This document shows, in pieces, positions 23,943-32,180 of a stretch of DNA of 64,000 bases. Each line of letters opens with the position of its first letter. Within the stretch, counting starts at the first letter, position 1. The stretch lies in the NCBI RefSeq assembly GCF_029167645.1, contig NZ_CP119148.1, positions 1-64,000 of the forward strand, read 5' to 3'. The DNA comes from Streptomyces sp. AM 2-1-1 (GTDB lineage: Bacteria > Actinomycetota > Actinomycetes > Streptomycetales > Streptomycetaceae). Both the position numbers and the translations under genes were made by a program. Below the pieces are notes generated by a model. The model had not been told where the DNA came from. It did not search any database and saw only the letters and a program-made list of their open reading frames with translations.

Positions 23943-24218
23943 TCAGGTGGTCGGCGGGGTGCCGGGGCGGGGGTAGCGGCTGGTGAGGGCATCCAGGCGG
24001 GCGCGGATCTGGTCGGTGTGGTTGTGGATCCAGTCGGGCACGAGGTCCTGCCGGTCGCGGGGCGTGTAGTGACTGGTGGTCTGGGCGGGGTCGGCGGCGA
24101 GGGCTTTGTCGAGGTGGGCCATCGCGGCGACGAGTTCGGTGATGGCGGGTGCCTCGATGCGGATGACGCGGGCGGCGTGCTCGCAGTACCGGATCTCGGC
24201 GGGGCTGCTGGAGGGCAA
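23943..24218 (-). CDS. small hypothetical protein (TTG start)
   Basis: A 91-residue protein. TTG 24218 is accepted because AAGGAG lies 8 bases upstream. It is mainly helical (APAITELVAAMAHLDKALA, then DWIHNHTDQIRARLDALTSR) with no cysteines beyond one. Not recognised. The 260 bases between it and the next gene downstream hold only low-complexity GC-rich sequence. Confidence 0.55.
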   Translation of the reverse strand: MPSSSPAEIRYCEHAARVIRIEAPAITELVAAMAHLDKALAADPAQTTSHYTPRDRQDLVPDWIHNHTDQIRARLDALTSRYPRPGTPPTT

Positions 24219-24245
24219 GAGGGTGGCTCCTTGGTGGCAGGCGGT

Positions 24246-24310
24246 GGTGGGGCCGGGCGGCCTGCCCGGTCTCCGCCCCGGCCCCGTGGTGCCGGGGTGA
24301 AGGGGGCGGG
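24246..24310 (-). repeat. leader element, copy C
   Basis: Minus strand: a GC-rich hairpin (CCCCGGC around GGTGCC) followed by GGAGACCGGGCAGGCCG and CCGGCC, the same tail as copies A and B. It leads the 24218 gene. Confidence 0.6.
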
Positions 24311-24353
24311 GGCCGGGCAGGGCGACGGGACCGGAGAGGCCGGTGCGCCTGGG

Positions 24354-24932
24354 TTACTGCTTGTTGCGGTTGCGGTCGCCGAACTGGATGTTGACGTCGC
24401 CGCTGCGGCCGAGGAGTCGGGTACCGCCGGTGTCGATCTGCGGGGCGAACACCATCGGCTGCTGTTCGGCGGCCGGGGTGGCGGTGTCCGTGCGGCGGGG
24501 TGCGGGGAGGAGGAACCGGCCGGTGAGGGAGAGGCCGAAGAGGATGACCGCGAGGGTCAGGGCGACCTTCCAGAGCATGTCCAGCAGGTCCACGAGTCCT
24601 CCGAGGGCGGGGGCGGCGATCCGCAGCGCGGTGGCGCTGCCCAGGGCCATGACGGTGAGGCTTCCAGCGATGAGAGAGACGGCCTTGGCCCAGCCCGGTG
24701 TCGCCTCGGTGGGGGCGGCCGGGGCGGGCACGGGGTCGAGGTGGTGGTCGACGGGGCGGCCCCAGGCGATACGGCCGTCGGGCAGCTGGACCTGGACGGC
24801 GCCGGGCACCGGCACCTGGTAGAGCGTCAGGGCCGGTGCTGGTGCGGCGGGCTGCCAGATCGCGGTGGGAATGGCGGGTGTGCGGGTGTGGTGGGCGGCC
24901 GCCTGGCCGACCGGGTACTGCTCGGTGTTCAC
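24354..24932 (-). CDS. two-span membrane protein
   Basis: A 192-residue protein. GTG 24932 is chosen for its GGAG site; GTG 24962 lacks one. A Pro/Ala-rich N-terminus precedes two membrane spans (AVSLIAGSLTVMALGSATAL and MLWKVALTLAVILFGLSLTG). The tail ends SGDVNIQFGDRNRNKQ. Such small membrane proteins accompany the translocase in Streptomyces plasmid transfer regions. No family is certain. Confidence 0.6.
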   Translation of the reverse strand: MNTEQYPVGQAAAHHTRTPAIPTAIWQPAAPAPALTLYQVPVPGAVQVQLPDGRIAWGRPVDHHLDPVPAPAAPTEATPGWAKAVSLIAGSLTVMALGSATALRIAAPALGGLVDLLDMLWKVALTLAVILFGLSLTGRFLLPAPRRTDTATPAAEQQPMVFAPQIDTGGTRLLGRSGDVNIQFGDRNRNKQ

Positions 24933-24961
24933 GGAGGGCTCCAGGGTGGGTTGGGGGGTCA

Positions 24962-25002
24962 CGGCGAAGGCCGGCCCCGTGTGCGGGGGCCGGCCTTCGC
25001 CG
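24962..25002 (-). terminator. terminator after the translocase gene
   Basis: A perfect 17-bp stem (CGGCGAAGGCCGGCCCC and complement) around GTGTGCG, 24 bases beyond the translocase stop. Confidence 0.85.
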
Positions 25003-25025
25003 TGGTGCGGGTCGGGGCGGGTGGG

Positions 25026-27137
25026 TCAGGCGGCGGCCATGTAGTCGGCGGCGTGGTCCTGGTGGACCCACGCACCGTGGCCGACGTTGACGACCGGGAT
25101 GGTCGGGTCGTCCTTCATCCGCTTGAGCGCGGTACGGACCTGTGGGCCGGGCATCCCCAAGCTCTTGGCGATGATCGCCGGGGAGACCGGCTTGCCGTGC
25201 TGCTGGAGGAACGCCACGACCTTCCGCCCGGTCGCCGACAGGCCCGGCTTGACCGGTTCGACGGCGGCGGGCACCAGCTCCGGCACCTGCTCGGCCGCCT
25301 GGGCGGGCAGCGTGGCCTTCTGGGTGCTCACCGGCGAGGCGGCGGGCGCCGACGGTACGAGAGGCGCGGCCGGGGTGTCGTCGAACCGGTCGGGGTCGTA
25401 GGTGTAGCGCTCCCCGGCGTTGCGCAGGCGGAGCATCAGGGCGTGCTCCTCGAGGATGTGGCGGACGAGGGGCAGGGCGTCGATCGAGGCCTGCTCGATG
25501 CCCGTGGTGAACCCTTCGTGGGCCAGGCCGTAGGGGTCCTCCACGTACGGGGCGCGCCACATCGCGGTGCGGCTGTCGGGTCCGGCGAGGTAGCCGAGGC
25601 CGCCGGTGGACGTGCCGTCTGAGAACTCCTTGGGGATGGCGCCGGGGTCGACGCCGTCCAGGGCGCTGCCGGCGGCCCGCTTCCCGGTTGCCGAGGAACC
25701 GGAGCGCAGGACGGCGTTGTTGCCGCCCTGGAGGATGTCGCGGATCAGGGTCTCCCCGCCGAGTTCGGAGGCGTTGGGGGACTGGTTGGCGAGGCGGAAC
25801 TTGATGCCGACCTTCCGCGCTTCCTTGGCGAGGTCCCCGACGATCTTGACGGCTTCCTCGCCGTACTCGGGGTCGTTGAGGAGGTCGTGCGCCTCGTCCA
25901 GGGTGAGCGAGAGCAGCGGGTCGGGGTCGCCGGGGACGAAGAACGCCCGCCCGACGCGGGTTCGGCCCTTCTCGTCGGTCCACTTCATCCGGTTGTAGCG
26001 CTCGGACCGCTCGTGCATGATCGCGTGGACGGCGCGCAGCACGACGATCCCGAAGTCGTTGCCCGGGGCGAACACGGCGACGCCGTCGGGCCAGTCCGGC
26101 AGGGACAGGCCCTTTTGCGGGTCGATGACGATGGAGCACACCAGCGGGGAGCGGCGCTCGATGCCCAGCAGGGCGTCCAGGAGGCGGGACTTGCCGGAGC
26201 CGGAGGTGCCGGTGACGAAGGAGTGCACCGCCCCGGAGCCCGGCAGGAAGAACCGGTAGGAGGCGATCGCCCCGTCGTAGAAGATCCCGATCGGGGCGAG
26301 TCCCGTCTCCGGGTCCAGGACGTGCTGCTCGCCGAAGAGGTTTCCGTTCTTGAGCGGGTTCTCGGTGAACACGGTGATTTTGCCCTTGCGGGGGGCGAGC
26401 CGCTCCAGTGCGACCAGGTCCGGGTCGTCGATCCCGAGCGCGGACAGCACGTCGTCCATGGACTGGATCTTGAATCCCTTGCCCCGGGGCATGTGGATCT
26501 CCGCCGACCAGCCGCCCTTGGCGGTGGCGAGCGGGGAGACCAACTGGCTCTTGGGGTAGGGGCCGTCGGAGACGGCGGCGTACTGCATCCAGTCCAGCAT
26601 CTGCTGGGCCAGCTCCGGCGCCCCCTTCGCTGCGGGGCGCCTGCCCCACCGCTGCCAGGCCCAGGTGCCGTATCCCGCTGACCACAGCAAGGAGAAACCC
26701 CACCAGGGGTTGTCTCCCCACTCGGGGCCGCCGACAGCGGCCATCGTGGTCAGCAGGCCGGCCCCGGTCACCGGCATCGACAGGCCGACGTACCGGTCGA
26801 AGCCGCCGGGCAGGGTACGGGCGGGGCGCCAGATGCCGTTCCACTTCACCAGGCCGGGCATCCAGCACCAGGTTCCGGCGGCCACCGCCCCGGCCGCGCC
26901 GAGCGTCAGCGCGGTCCGCCACCCGTCACCGGTGGCGGACAGCAGCTCCCCGGCCGGCCCCATGCTCGCGGCCGTCGCCGCGACGGTGAGCTTGCCGCGG
27001 TTGTCCAGCGCCCACCGCTTCAGCGTGCGCGAGGACGTCTTCCCGGCGGCGGCCTGGGCGGTGGCCGGGTTGGTCTGGGCGGCGACGAACGCCGCGAGGT
27101 CGGTGTACTGCGGGGTGGGGTTCTTCGGGGCGCGCAC
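25026..27137 (-). CDS. FtsK/TraB-type conjugative DNA translocase
   Basis: A 703-residue membrane-anchored ATPase of the FtsK/SpoIIIE-HerA superfamily. Hydrophobic segments lie in the first 170 residues. Walker A is FVTGTSGSGKSRLLDALLG (about 315) and Walker B is LSLTLDEAHDLL (about 412), followed by KVGIKFRLANQSPNASELGG, a sensor-type stretch. The last 90 residues form a winged helix (GRKVVAFLQQHGKPVSPAII), comparable to the FtsK gamma domain that reads DNA repeats. In Streptomyces, TraB hexamers pump double-stranded plasmid DNA between hyphae. Start GTG 27137. Candidate recognition repeats are noted at 29571. Confidence 0.88.
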   Translation of the reverse strand: MRAPKNPTPQYTDLAAFVAAQTNPATAQAAAGKTSSRTLKRWALDNRGKLTVAATAASMGPAGELLSATGDGWRTALTLGAAGAVAAGTWCWMPGLVKWNGIWRPARTLPGGFDRYVGLSMPVTGAGLLTTMAAVGGPEWGDNPWWGFSLLWSAGYGTWAWQRWGRRPAAKGAPELAQQMLDWMQYAAVSDGPYPKSQLVSPLATAKGGWSAEIHMPRGKGFKIQSMDDVLSALGIDDPDLVALERLAPRKGKITVFTENPLKNGNLFGEQHVLDPETGLAPIGIFYDGAIASYRFFLPGSGAVHSFVTGTSGSGKSRLLDALLGIERRSPLVCSIVIDPQKGLSLPDWPDGVAVFAPGNDFGIVVLRAVHAIMHERSERYNRMKWTDEKGRTRVGRAFFVPGDPDPLLSLTLDEAHDLLNDPEYGEEAVKIVGDLAKEARKVGIKFRLANQSPNASELGGETLIRDILQGGNNAVLRSGSSATGKRAAGSALDGVDPGAIPKEFSDGTSTGGLGYLAGPDSRTAMWRAPYVEDPYGLAHEGFTTGIEQASIDALPLVRHILEEHALMLRLRNAGERYTYDPDRFDDTPAAPLVPSAPAASPVSTQKATLPAQAAEQVPELVPAAVEPVKPGLSATGRKVVAFLQQHGKPVSPAIIAKSLGMPGPQVRTALKRMKDDPTIPVVNVGHGAWVHQDHAADYMAAA

Positions 27138-27203
27138 GGCGGAGATCCCTTCGGGTCAGGGGTGCTGGAGGACAGGGCGGGCACAGGCCCGGTGCTCCCC
27201 ACC

Positions 27204-27288
27204 GCCCCCGGAGCACCCCGCTGGTGCGGGGCTCCGGGGGCGTCTGGGCAGCAACGGGCCGGGCCCCGGAGGTTCGCGGGGCCCGGCC
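27204..27288 (-). terminator. tandem hairpins between 27335 gene and translocase
   Basis: Two hairpins: GCCCCCGGAG/CTCCGGGGGC with CCCCGC/GCGGGG inside (27204-27241), and a 12-bp stem GGCCGGGCCCCG (27257-27288). Both lie downstream of the 27335 gene and in the leader of the translocase. Confidence 0.75.
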
Positions 27289-27334
27289 ATGGGTGGAGCA
27301 GCCGGCATGGGGCGGCCGGGGGTGCGGCAGCGTC

Positions 27335-27721
27335 CTATTCGGCGTTGTAGAAGGTGTTCTTCGCCATCGGGACGTTGGAGTCGTCGACGGCGTCCTGGAT
27401 ACGGCCGTGGTTGCGGTGCGCGGTGCGTGCCGCGCTGGCGGCCTGGGTGACGGAGGTGTCGGTGGCGTTCTTGTACGCGTCGGCGGCGCTCTTCTGGCCG
27501 GTGATCAGGTCACCGAGCATGAGCATGTTCCCGACGGTGTAGGTGTCCAGGGCGAGGGCCTTGAGCTCCTCGCCGATGCCGGCCATGCGCTCGGCCATCT
27601 CACCGGACCAGTCGGCCAGGGCGTCGACGTCCTCCTGGCGGGACTCGACCTCCGCCCGGATCGTGTTCAGTGCGGCCAGCAGGGCCCGGTGGTTGACGAC
27701 GTCGTCGATCTTGGAGATCAC
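27335..27721 (-). CDS. helical protein, paralogue of the C-terminal part of the next gene upstream
   Basis: A 128-residue all-helical protein from GTG 27721 (AAGGAAGG upstream). ISKIDDVVNHRALLAALNTI opens it; AASAARTAHRNHGRIQDAVD and PMAKNTFYNAE close it. The order matches the C-terminus of the 27736-28947 product (AAQAAYKAHGGIAEAVQSSP, SAAQAGYYER), so the two share a module. No known family is recognised. Placement beside the translocase suggests a transfer accessory. Confidence 0.65.
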   Translation of the reverse strand: MISKIDDVVNHRALLAALNTIRAEVESRQEDVDALADWSGEMAERMAGIGEELKALALDTYTVGNMLMLGDLITGQKSAADAYKNATDTSVTQAASAARTAHRNHGRIQDAVDDSNVPMAKNTFYNAE

Positions 27722-27735
27722 GCGAGGCCTTCCTT

Positions 27736-28947
27736 TCAGCGTTCGTAGTAGCCGGCCTGGGCGGCCGACTCGATGGGCGAGGACTGGACGGCTTCGGCGA
27801 TCCCGCCGTGCGCCTTGTAGGCGGCCTGGGCGGCGGCGGAGGCGAAGTCGCCGGAGTCCTTGGCCCGGCCGCCGTACTGGGCGGCGGCCTGGGACTGGGT
27901 GCGGATCGATTCGCGCAGCAGGTCGACCTCACCGCGGGTCTTGTCGTCGACCTCCATGTCCGCCATCTCCGCCTCGATCTGGTCCAGGCGGTTGGACAGG
28001 GTCAGGTCGTCGGCGGCGATGGCGAGGGCCTCCTCGGCGCGCATCTCGCACATCGCCCTGACGAGGGTGAGGGCGTTCATCAGGCCGTCCAGGGTGCGGA
28101 TCTCGGGGATGATCGCGTGCGGTGCGGACATGGAATCTCCGTTCTGTGCGGTATCGGGCACCACCGTCAGGTGGCGGGGCCCGGCAGGCGGTACAGGCCC
28201 CGAAGTCGGGTCAGGAACCGGCCCCGGGACGGGGGTGGTGGACGGGGGAGGCGGGGCCGGCACGGTGGTAGCGCCGCTGCCCGGCCCGCCCATGACGTCC
28301 GGCTTGCGCGGCTCGGGCACTGTCCCGGCCGGGGGCACCGGGGCGGGGGCGGGTACCGGGCTGACCGGACCGGCGGGGGGTTCGGCGACGGCGGGGGGTT
28401 CGGCGACGGCGGGGGGTTCGGCGACGGCGGCCGGCGGGGCGGGCATCGCCGGGGAGGGCGGGAACGGCGGAGGGGGCCCCGCCGCCGCCACGGCCTCCTC
28501 CGCCCTGCGCTTCTCCTCGGCCGCGGTCTTCTCCGCTTCGGCCGCTTCCGCCTCGGCCTGGGCGGCTTCCTTCTCGGCCTTGCGCTTGGCGGCACGCTCG
28601 GCCATCTTCTGCCGGCGTTCCTCGCGGATCTGGGGCCACCGCTCGCGGTAGCCCTCGCCGATGGCCTTCCACATCACCGTGCTGGTCTCGGTGAGGACCG
28701 CGAGCGGCACCGCCGCTTTCCCGCCGATCGTCGCGCTGCGGGGGGCGGCGGCGCTGAACGTGCCGCCCGGCTCGGTGGGGCCGGGCTTGACGGTGCTCTT
28801 GCCGCCCTTGGTGCTGCTGGCGGCGACGGTCTTCACCGTCTTCTCAGCGGCTGTGGAGTCCAGGCGCCGGTCGCCGGTGCTGGTGATGGACTCGACACCG
28901 CGCGCTCCGGCGTAGGCGATGGCGATGAGGACCAGGAGCTCGATCAC
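27736..28947 (-). CDS. membrane-anchored coiled-coil protein with Pro-rich linker
   Basis: A 403-residue protein from GTG 28947 (GGAGGAG upstream). The layout is: an N-terminal membrane anchor (IELLVLIAIAYAGARG), a highly charged coiled coil (KRKAEKEAAQAEAEAAEAEK, about 115-155), a Pro-rich linker of about 120 residues with a threefold AVAEPP repeat (DNA repeats at 28378-28436), and a helical C-terminal module of about 130 residues related to the 27335 gene. An internal ATG (MSAPHAIIPEIRTL) could make the module separately. The shape suits a protein bridging membrane and cytoplasm in a transfer complex. Confidence 0.65.
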   Translation of the reverse strand: MIELLVLIAIAYAGARGVESITSTGDRRLDSTAAEKTVKTVAASSTKGGKSTVKPGPTEPGGTFSAAAPRSATIGGKAAVPLAVLTETSTVMWKAIGEGYRERWPQIREERRQKMAERAAKRKAEKEAAQAEAEAAEAEKTAAEEKRRAEEAVAAAGPPPPFPPSPAMPAPPAAVAEPPAVAEPPAVAEPPAGPVSPVPAPAPVPPAGTVPEPRKPDVMGGPGSGATTVPAPPPPSTTPVPGPVPDPTSGPVPPAGPRHLTVVPDTAQNGDSMSAPHAIIPEIRTLDGLMNALTLVRAMCEMRAEEALAIAADDLTLSNRLDQIEAEMADMEVDDKTRGEVDLLRESIRTQSQAAAQYGGRAKDSGDFASAAAQAAYKAHGGIAEAVQSSPIESAAQAGYYER

Positions 28948-28970
28948 GAGACGACTCCTCCTTCTTCTTC

Positions 28971-29438
28971 TTAGGCGATGCCGAAGGCGCCGGCGACGAG
29001 GGTGCCGATCTTCGTGATGACCCAGGCCAGCACTCCCTGGACGCCCTCACCGATCGGCCCGGGGATCGTGGACACCAGCACCGGCAGGACCGCTCCCAGG
29101 ACGAGCGTGCGGTGCTCGACCTTCCGGGTCACCAGGTCGTTGGCGAACATGAAGGTCACGCCCAGCGCCGGGAAACCGGTGATGATCAGCCCGGTCCACT
29201 CGCCGACCGACGACGTCGCCCACTCGTTGAGCGCGTTGACGTGTCCGTTCCACCACTCCCCGGCCGGGGTCGCGACCATCGCCGCCGACGCCGTCGCGAT
29301 CAGCAGCGCCTGGGCGCGGTCGGTGTGGAGCTTGTTGGTGACTTTGGCCAGTCCGGGGAGCTTCTCCGCGTAGTAGAGGAGCGCGGCCGAACCGGCGCAG
29401 GCACCTCCGGCGGCAGCGGTCACAGCGGTTTCGATCAT
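28971..29438 (-). CDS. integral membrane protein
   Basis: A 155-residue protein from ATG 29438 with GGAAGG upstream. Four hydrophobic segments can be seen: AAGGACAGSAALLYYAEKL, QALLIATASAAMVATPAG, GLIITGFPALGVTFMFANDL, and the C-terminal VLGAVLPVLVSTIPGPIG with VLAWVITKIGTLVAGAFGIA. The size and topology resemble small phage-holin-like or Spd-type membrane proteins. A GTCACAG motif falls within its first codons (29419-29425). Confidence 0.65.
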   Translation of the reverse strand: MIETAVTAAAGGACAGSAALLYYAEKLPGLAKVTNKLHTDRAQALLIATASAAMVATPAGEWWNGHVNALNEWATSSVGEWTGLIITGFPALGVTFMFANDLVTRKVEHRTLVLGAVLPVLVSTIPGPIGEGVQGVLAWVITKIGTLVAGAFGIA

Positions 29439-29570
29439 GGTCTTTTTCGTCCTTCCGGGACAGGATCAGGGGTTTGACAGGGCGTCACAGAGCGTCGTAT
29501 CCTCGCGCGCGCCCGCACGCGCTCGTGCGCGCAGGTACGCGTGGGCGTACGGGTGGAGGTTTTTTCGGCG

Positions 29571-29618
29571 GTCACAGGGCTTGTCACAGCTCCGGTCACA
29601 GCGGCTGTCACAGCCGGG
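29571..29618. repeat. four GTCACAG iterons at exact 12-bp spacing
   Basis: GTCACAG occurs at 29571, 29583, 29595 and 29607, a strict 12-base period with unrelated spacers. Further copies lie at 29484-29490 and 29419-29425. The array occupies the leader between the 29892 gene and the 29438 gene. Short direct repeats near a TraB-type translocase are candidate recognition sites (clt/TRS) or operator sites. Confidence 0.7.
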
Positions 29619-29622
29619 CCGG

Positions 29623-29892
29623 TTACTGTGCGTGCCGCTCGCGGATCTGGTCCAGCGTGCTGACCACGTCCTCGAAGGCCCGCTCACGGGCACCCGCGGG
29701 GAGCGCGTCGAGGGCCTTGCGGAGCCGGTCGAACGCGACTGCGGCGACCATGTCCGGGCCCTGCGCGCGGGCCTCTTCCAGGCGCCGGCCCCAGTGCTCG
29801 GCGCGGCGGGCCAGCTTCTCGGCGCGCTTGCGGCGCAGTGGTTTCGACCGTTCCGGCGGGTTGTTCCACGGTGCGGCCGGGTGATCGTTCAC
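29623..29892 (-). CDS. small basic helical protein
   Basis: An 89-residue protein from GTG 29892 with an ideal ribosome site (AGGAGGTGA, 8 bases upstream). It is rich in Arg/Lys/Glu helix (SKPLRRKRAEKLARRAEHWG, then ALDALPAGARERAFEDVV). Not recognised. The strong ribosome site suggests good expression, unusual among its neighbours. Confidence 0.65.
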   Translation of the reverse strand: MNDHPAAPWNNPPERSKPLRRKRAEKLARRAEHWGRRLEEARAQGPDMVAAVAFDRLRKALDALPAGARERAFEDVVSTLDQIRERHAQ

Positions 29893-29967
29893 GTGTTTTC
29901 ACCTCCTCTCGGCGGCCTGGGCTCTGCTCTACTTGGAGGGCTGTCGACTGCTTCCGGCAGTCGCAGC

Positions 29968-30000
29968 GAGGGCCAGCCCGGTTGCTGCGGGCTGGCCCTC
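29968..30000 (-). terminator. hairpin terminator
   Basis: A perfect 13-bp stem (GAGGGCCAGCCCG and complement) with loop GTTGCTG, downstream of the SpdB-like operon. Confidence 0.85.
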
Positions 30001-30033
30001 ACTGGTGTGTGCCGGACGGGGCGGGCGGGGTGG

Positions 30034-30126
30034 TCAGCGCTGGTCGCGGCGCCGACGGGGCAGGTGCGGGTGGCACCACCAGCAGGCGGTGCCGTGGTCG
30101 TGCGGTGCGCGGGAGTGGATCAGCAC
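30034..30126 (-). CDS. 30-residue His/Cys peptide
   Basis: A very short frame from GTG 30126 with AGAGGAG 9 bases upstream. The peptide contains APHDHGTACWWCHPHLPRRR, a CxxCxxH cluster able to bind zinc, and a basic tail. It is followed at once by a terminator. The match of ribosome site, motif and terminator supports it, but its length leaves doubt. Confidence 0.45.
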   Translation of the reverse strand: MLIHSRAPHDHGTACWWCHPHLPRRRRDQR

Positions 30127-30185
30127 GTGCAAGGGCTCCTCTGGGCCCGTTTCAGCGGGGTTGGTGGCGGTTTGTGCGGGTGGGC

Positions 30186-32180
30186 TCAGGGGCGGTAGCC
30201 GTCGGCGACGAGCGCGGCGGCTTCGGCGCGGTACTTGGAGGCGGTGTCGGTGGAGGACACGTCGACCGCGTGCTGGACGTCGGCGATCGTGACGCGGGCG
30301 CACAGCTCGCGGGTGATGTCCTCCAGGCCCAGGCCGTCCGGGGCGAGGTCGGCGGCGAAGGCGAGGCGGGCGACCTTGCGGACCGCGCGCTCGCGCGGCT
30401 TGAGCTTCGCCTCGTCCTCGATTTCGATGGCGCGCCGGTCGATTTCGGCAGCGGCCAGCCGGGCTTCGGCAGCGGCCACCTTCGCTCGCTCGGCGTCGGC
30501 GAGGAGGGCCTCGCGGGCCTTGATCTCCTGCGCCTTCAGACGCTCGGCTTCGGCAGTGGCACGGCGCGCTTCGGCAGCATCCGCCTTCGCTTCGTCAGTG
30601 GCCTTCTCCGCTTCGGCAGTAGCCCGGGCGGCTTCGGCGATGGCCTGGGTCTCGACCGCTCGGGTCTCCGCGGCGGCGACCTTGTCGGCCTCCTCCATGT
30701 CCCTCCGCTTCCGCGCCGCCAGCGCCTCGATGCCGGCGGCCTCGGCGTCGGCCTTGGCCGCCGCCAGGCGCGCTTCGGCGATGGTCTGCGTCTCGATCGC
30801 CTGCGCCTCGGCGTCGGCGATCCGGTCGTACTCCGCGGCCTCCGCACGGGCCTTGGCGGCCTGGCGCTTGATCTCGGCGGCTTCGTTGTCGGCCTTGGCC
30901 GCGGCCAGGCGGGCCTCGGCGATGGTCTGCGTCTCGATCGCTTCCTTCTCGGCGGTAGCGATCCGGTCGTGCTCCGCCGCCTCCTCACGGGCCTTGGCGG
31001 CCTGGCGCTCGATCCCGGCGCGGCGCAGGTCCGCTTCCGCCGCCTTCTCCTGGGACTCGGCGGTCTGGCGGTCGGCCTCCTTCGTGCGGGCACGGGCCTC
31101 GGCGATGGCCGCCGTCTCCAGCGCCGCTGTCTCCAGTGCGGCGACCTTCTCGGCGGCGGAGACCTTGGCGTCGGCCTGCGCCTTGGCTTGGCCGGTCTTG
31201 CCCGCCACCGCGGCCCGGGTCTCCTCGACCTTTCCCTCCGCGAGGAGCTCGGTGGACTTGGCGTCGGCGTCGGCGACCTTGCGGCGGGTCTCCGCGTTCC
31301 GGCGCCGGGACGCGGCCTCTTCCTTGCGCTGCTCGGCGGCCTGGTCCTGCGCGTCGGGCATGGCCAGGGCCTCGGCGACGGTGTAGCCGTAGGGGGCCAT
31401 CTTCATCGGCAGCAGCTCGTCCTCCGACGCCTTGCCCAGGTCGCCCTTGTGCTTGCGCTTGAGCCACTGCTCGTAGGCGATGAGGTCCTGGTCCCGGCGG
31501 ATCATCTCCGGGTAGGAGGTGACGCCCCACAGCCGCATCCGCCGGTAGATCCGGGGGGTCGCGAACGGTGCGAGAACCCAGCGGATGAGAGGGATCGAGT
31601 CGCGTTCGGCGTGGTCCGGGCGCATGGCCCGGTCGATGGCCGTGCGGCCGAGCTCGACCACCGTGATGAACAGGATCGGGACGACGCCATGGGCGCCGGC
31701 CGCGATGTAGTCCATGAACTTCCACGCCTGGTCCTTGGGGGCGCCGGAGGCGGCGTTCAGGACGACGGTCGCGCCGGTCAGGAACCAGACCGGGTAGCGG
31801 ATCCAGCCGATGGGGCGCTTGAGCCAGGCCATCAGGAGGTCGACGGCGATCATCACCATGATGCCGACGTCGACACCGACCGCGAACAGCCGGCCCTCGG
31901 TCAGAGAGCCGAAACGCAGATCGTCATGGGCGAAGGACGCGACGTGCTCGAAGGACAGGTACAGGCCGATGCCCGCGAGGGTGATCGCGGCGATCACGAT
32001 CACGCCGATCACCCGCTTCTGCGTGCCCGTGATGGACGGCTTGATCGTCTTCCGTTTCGGTGTCCCCGAAACGATGTCGGCCGTAGGCGAAACGATGCCC
32101 GGTGTCTCCGAAACGGTGGGGCGCGGGAGCGAAACGGGGGTGTCGGTGGCCGCCGTCTGCGGCCACTCGGTCATGGTCAT
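30186..32180 (-). CDS. DUF2637 (SpdB-like) membrane protein with long coiled coil
   Basis: A 664-residue protein. Residues about 50-190 form a DUF2637 unit with four membrane spans (VIGVIVIAAITLAGIGLYLS, FAVGVDVGIMVMIAVDLLMA, YPVWFLTGATVVLNAASGAP, GVVPILFITVVELGRTAIDR), the type found in Streptomyces plasmid-spread proteins. Residues about 270-600 are an extreme Ala/Glu/Lys/Arg coiled coil with internal repeats (IETQTIAEARLAAAKAD twice). The end is a small helical domain. ATG 32180 follows GGAGG. The same frame stays open to 32372 through a 21-bp repeat array, so the start is uncertain. Likely role: spread of the plasmid through hyphal cross-walls. Confidence 0.8.
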   Translation of the reverse strand: MTMTEWPQTAATDTPVSLPRPTVSETPGIVSPTADIVSGTPKRKTIKPSITGTQKRVIGVIVIAAITLAGIGLYLSFEHVASFAHDDLRFGSLTEGRLFAVGVDVGIMVMIAVDLLMAWLKRPIGWIRYPVWFLTGATVVLNAASGAPKDQAWKFMDYIAAGAHGVVPILFITVVELGRTAIDRAMRPDHAERDSIPLIRWVLAPFATPRIYRRMRLWGVTSYPEMIRRDQDLIAYEQWLKRKHKGDLGKASEDELLPMKMAPYGYTVAEALAMPDAQDQAAEQRKEEAASRRRNAETRRKVADADAKSTELLAEGKVEETRAAVAGKTGQAKAQADAKVSAAEKVAALETAALETAAIAEARARTKEADRQTAESQEKAAEADLRRAGIERQAAKAREEAAEHDRIATAEKEAIETQTIAEARLAAAKADNEAAEIKRQAAKARAEAAEYDRIADAEAQAIETQTIAEARLAAAKADAEAAGIEALAARKRRDMEEADKVAAAETRAVETQAIAEAARATAEAEKATDEAKADAAEARRATAEAERLKAQEIKAREALLADAERAKVAAAEARLAAAEIDRRAIEIEDEAKLKPRERAVRKVARLAFAADLAPDGLGLEDITRELCARVTIADVQHAVDVSSTDTASKYRAEAAALVADGYRP

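Noticed and set aside
23677-26922. Very long open frame (1081 codons) on the minus strand
   Set aside because: It is an Arg/Pro/His-rich shadow of the FtsK-type translocase and neighbouring genes in another frame; the translocase frame carries intact motifs.
28378-28436. Threefold 18-bp repeat as a possible iteron
   Set aside because: It encodes the in-frame AVAEPP repeat of the Pro-rich linker, which explains it as protein-level repetition.
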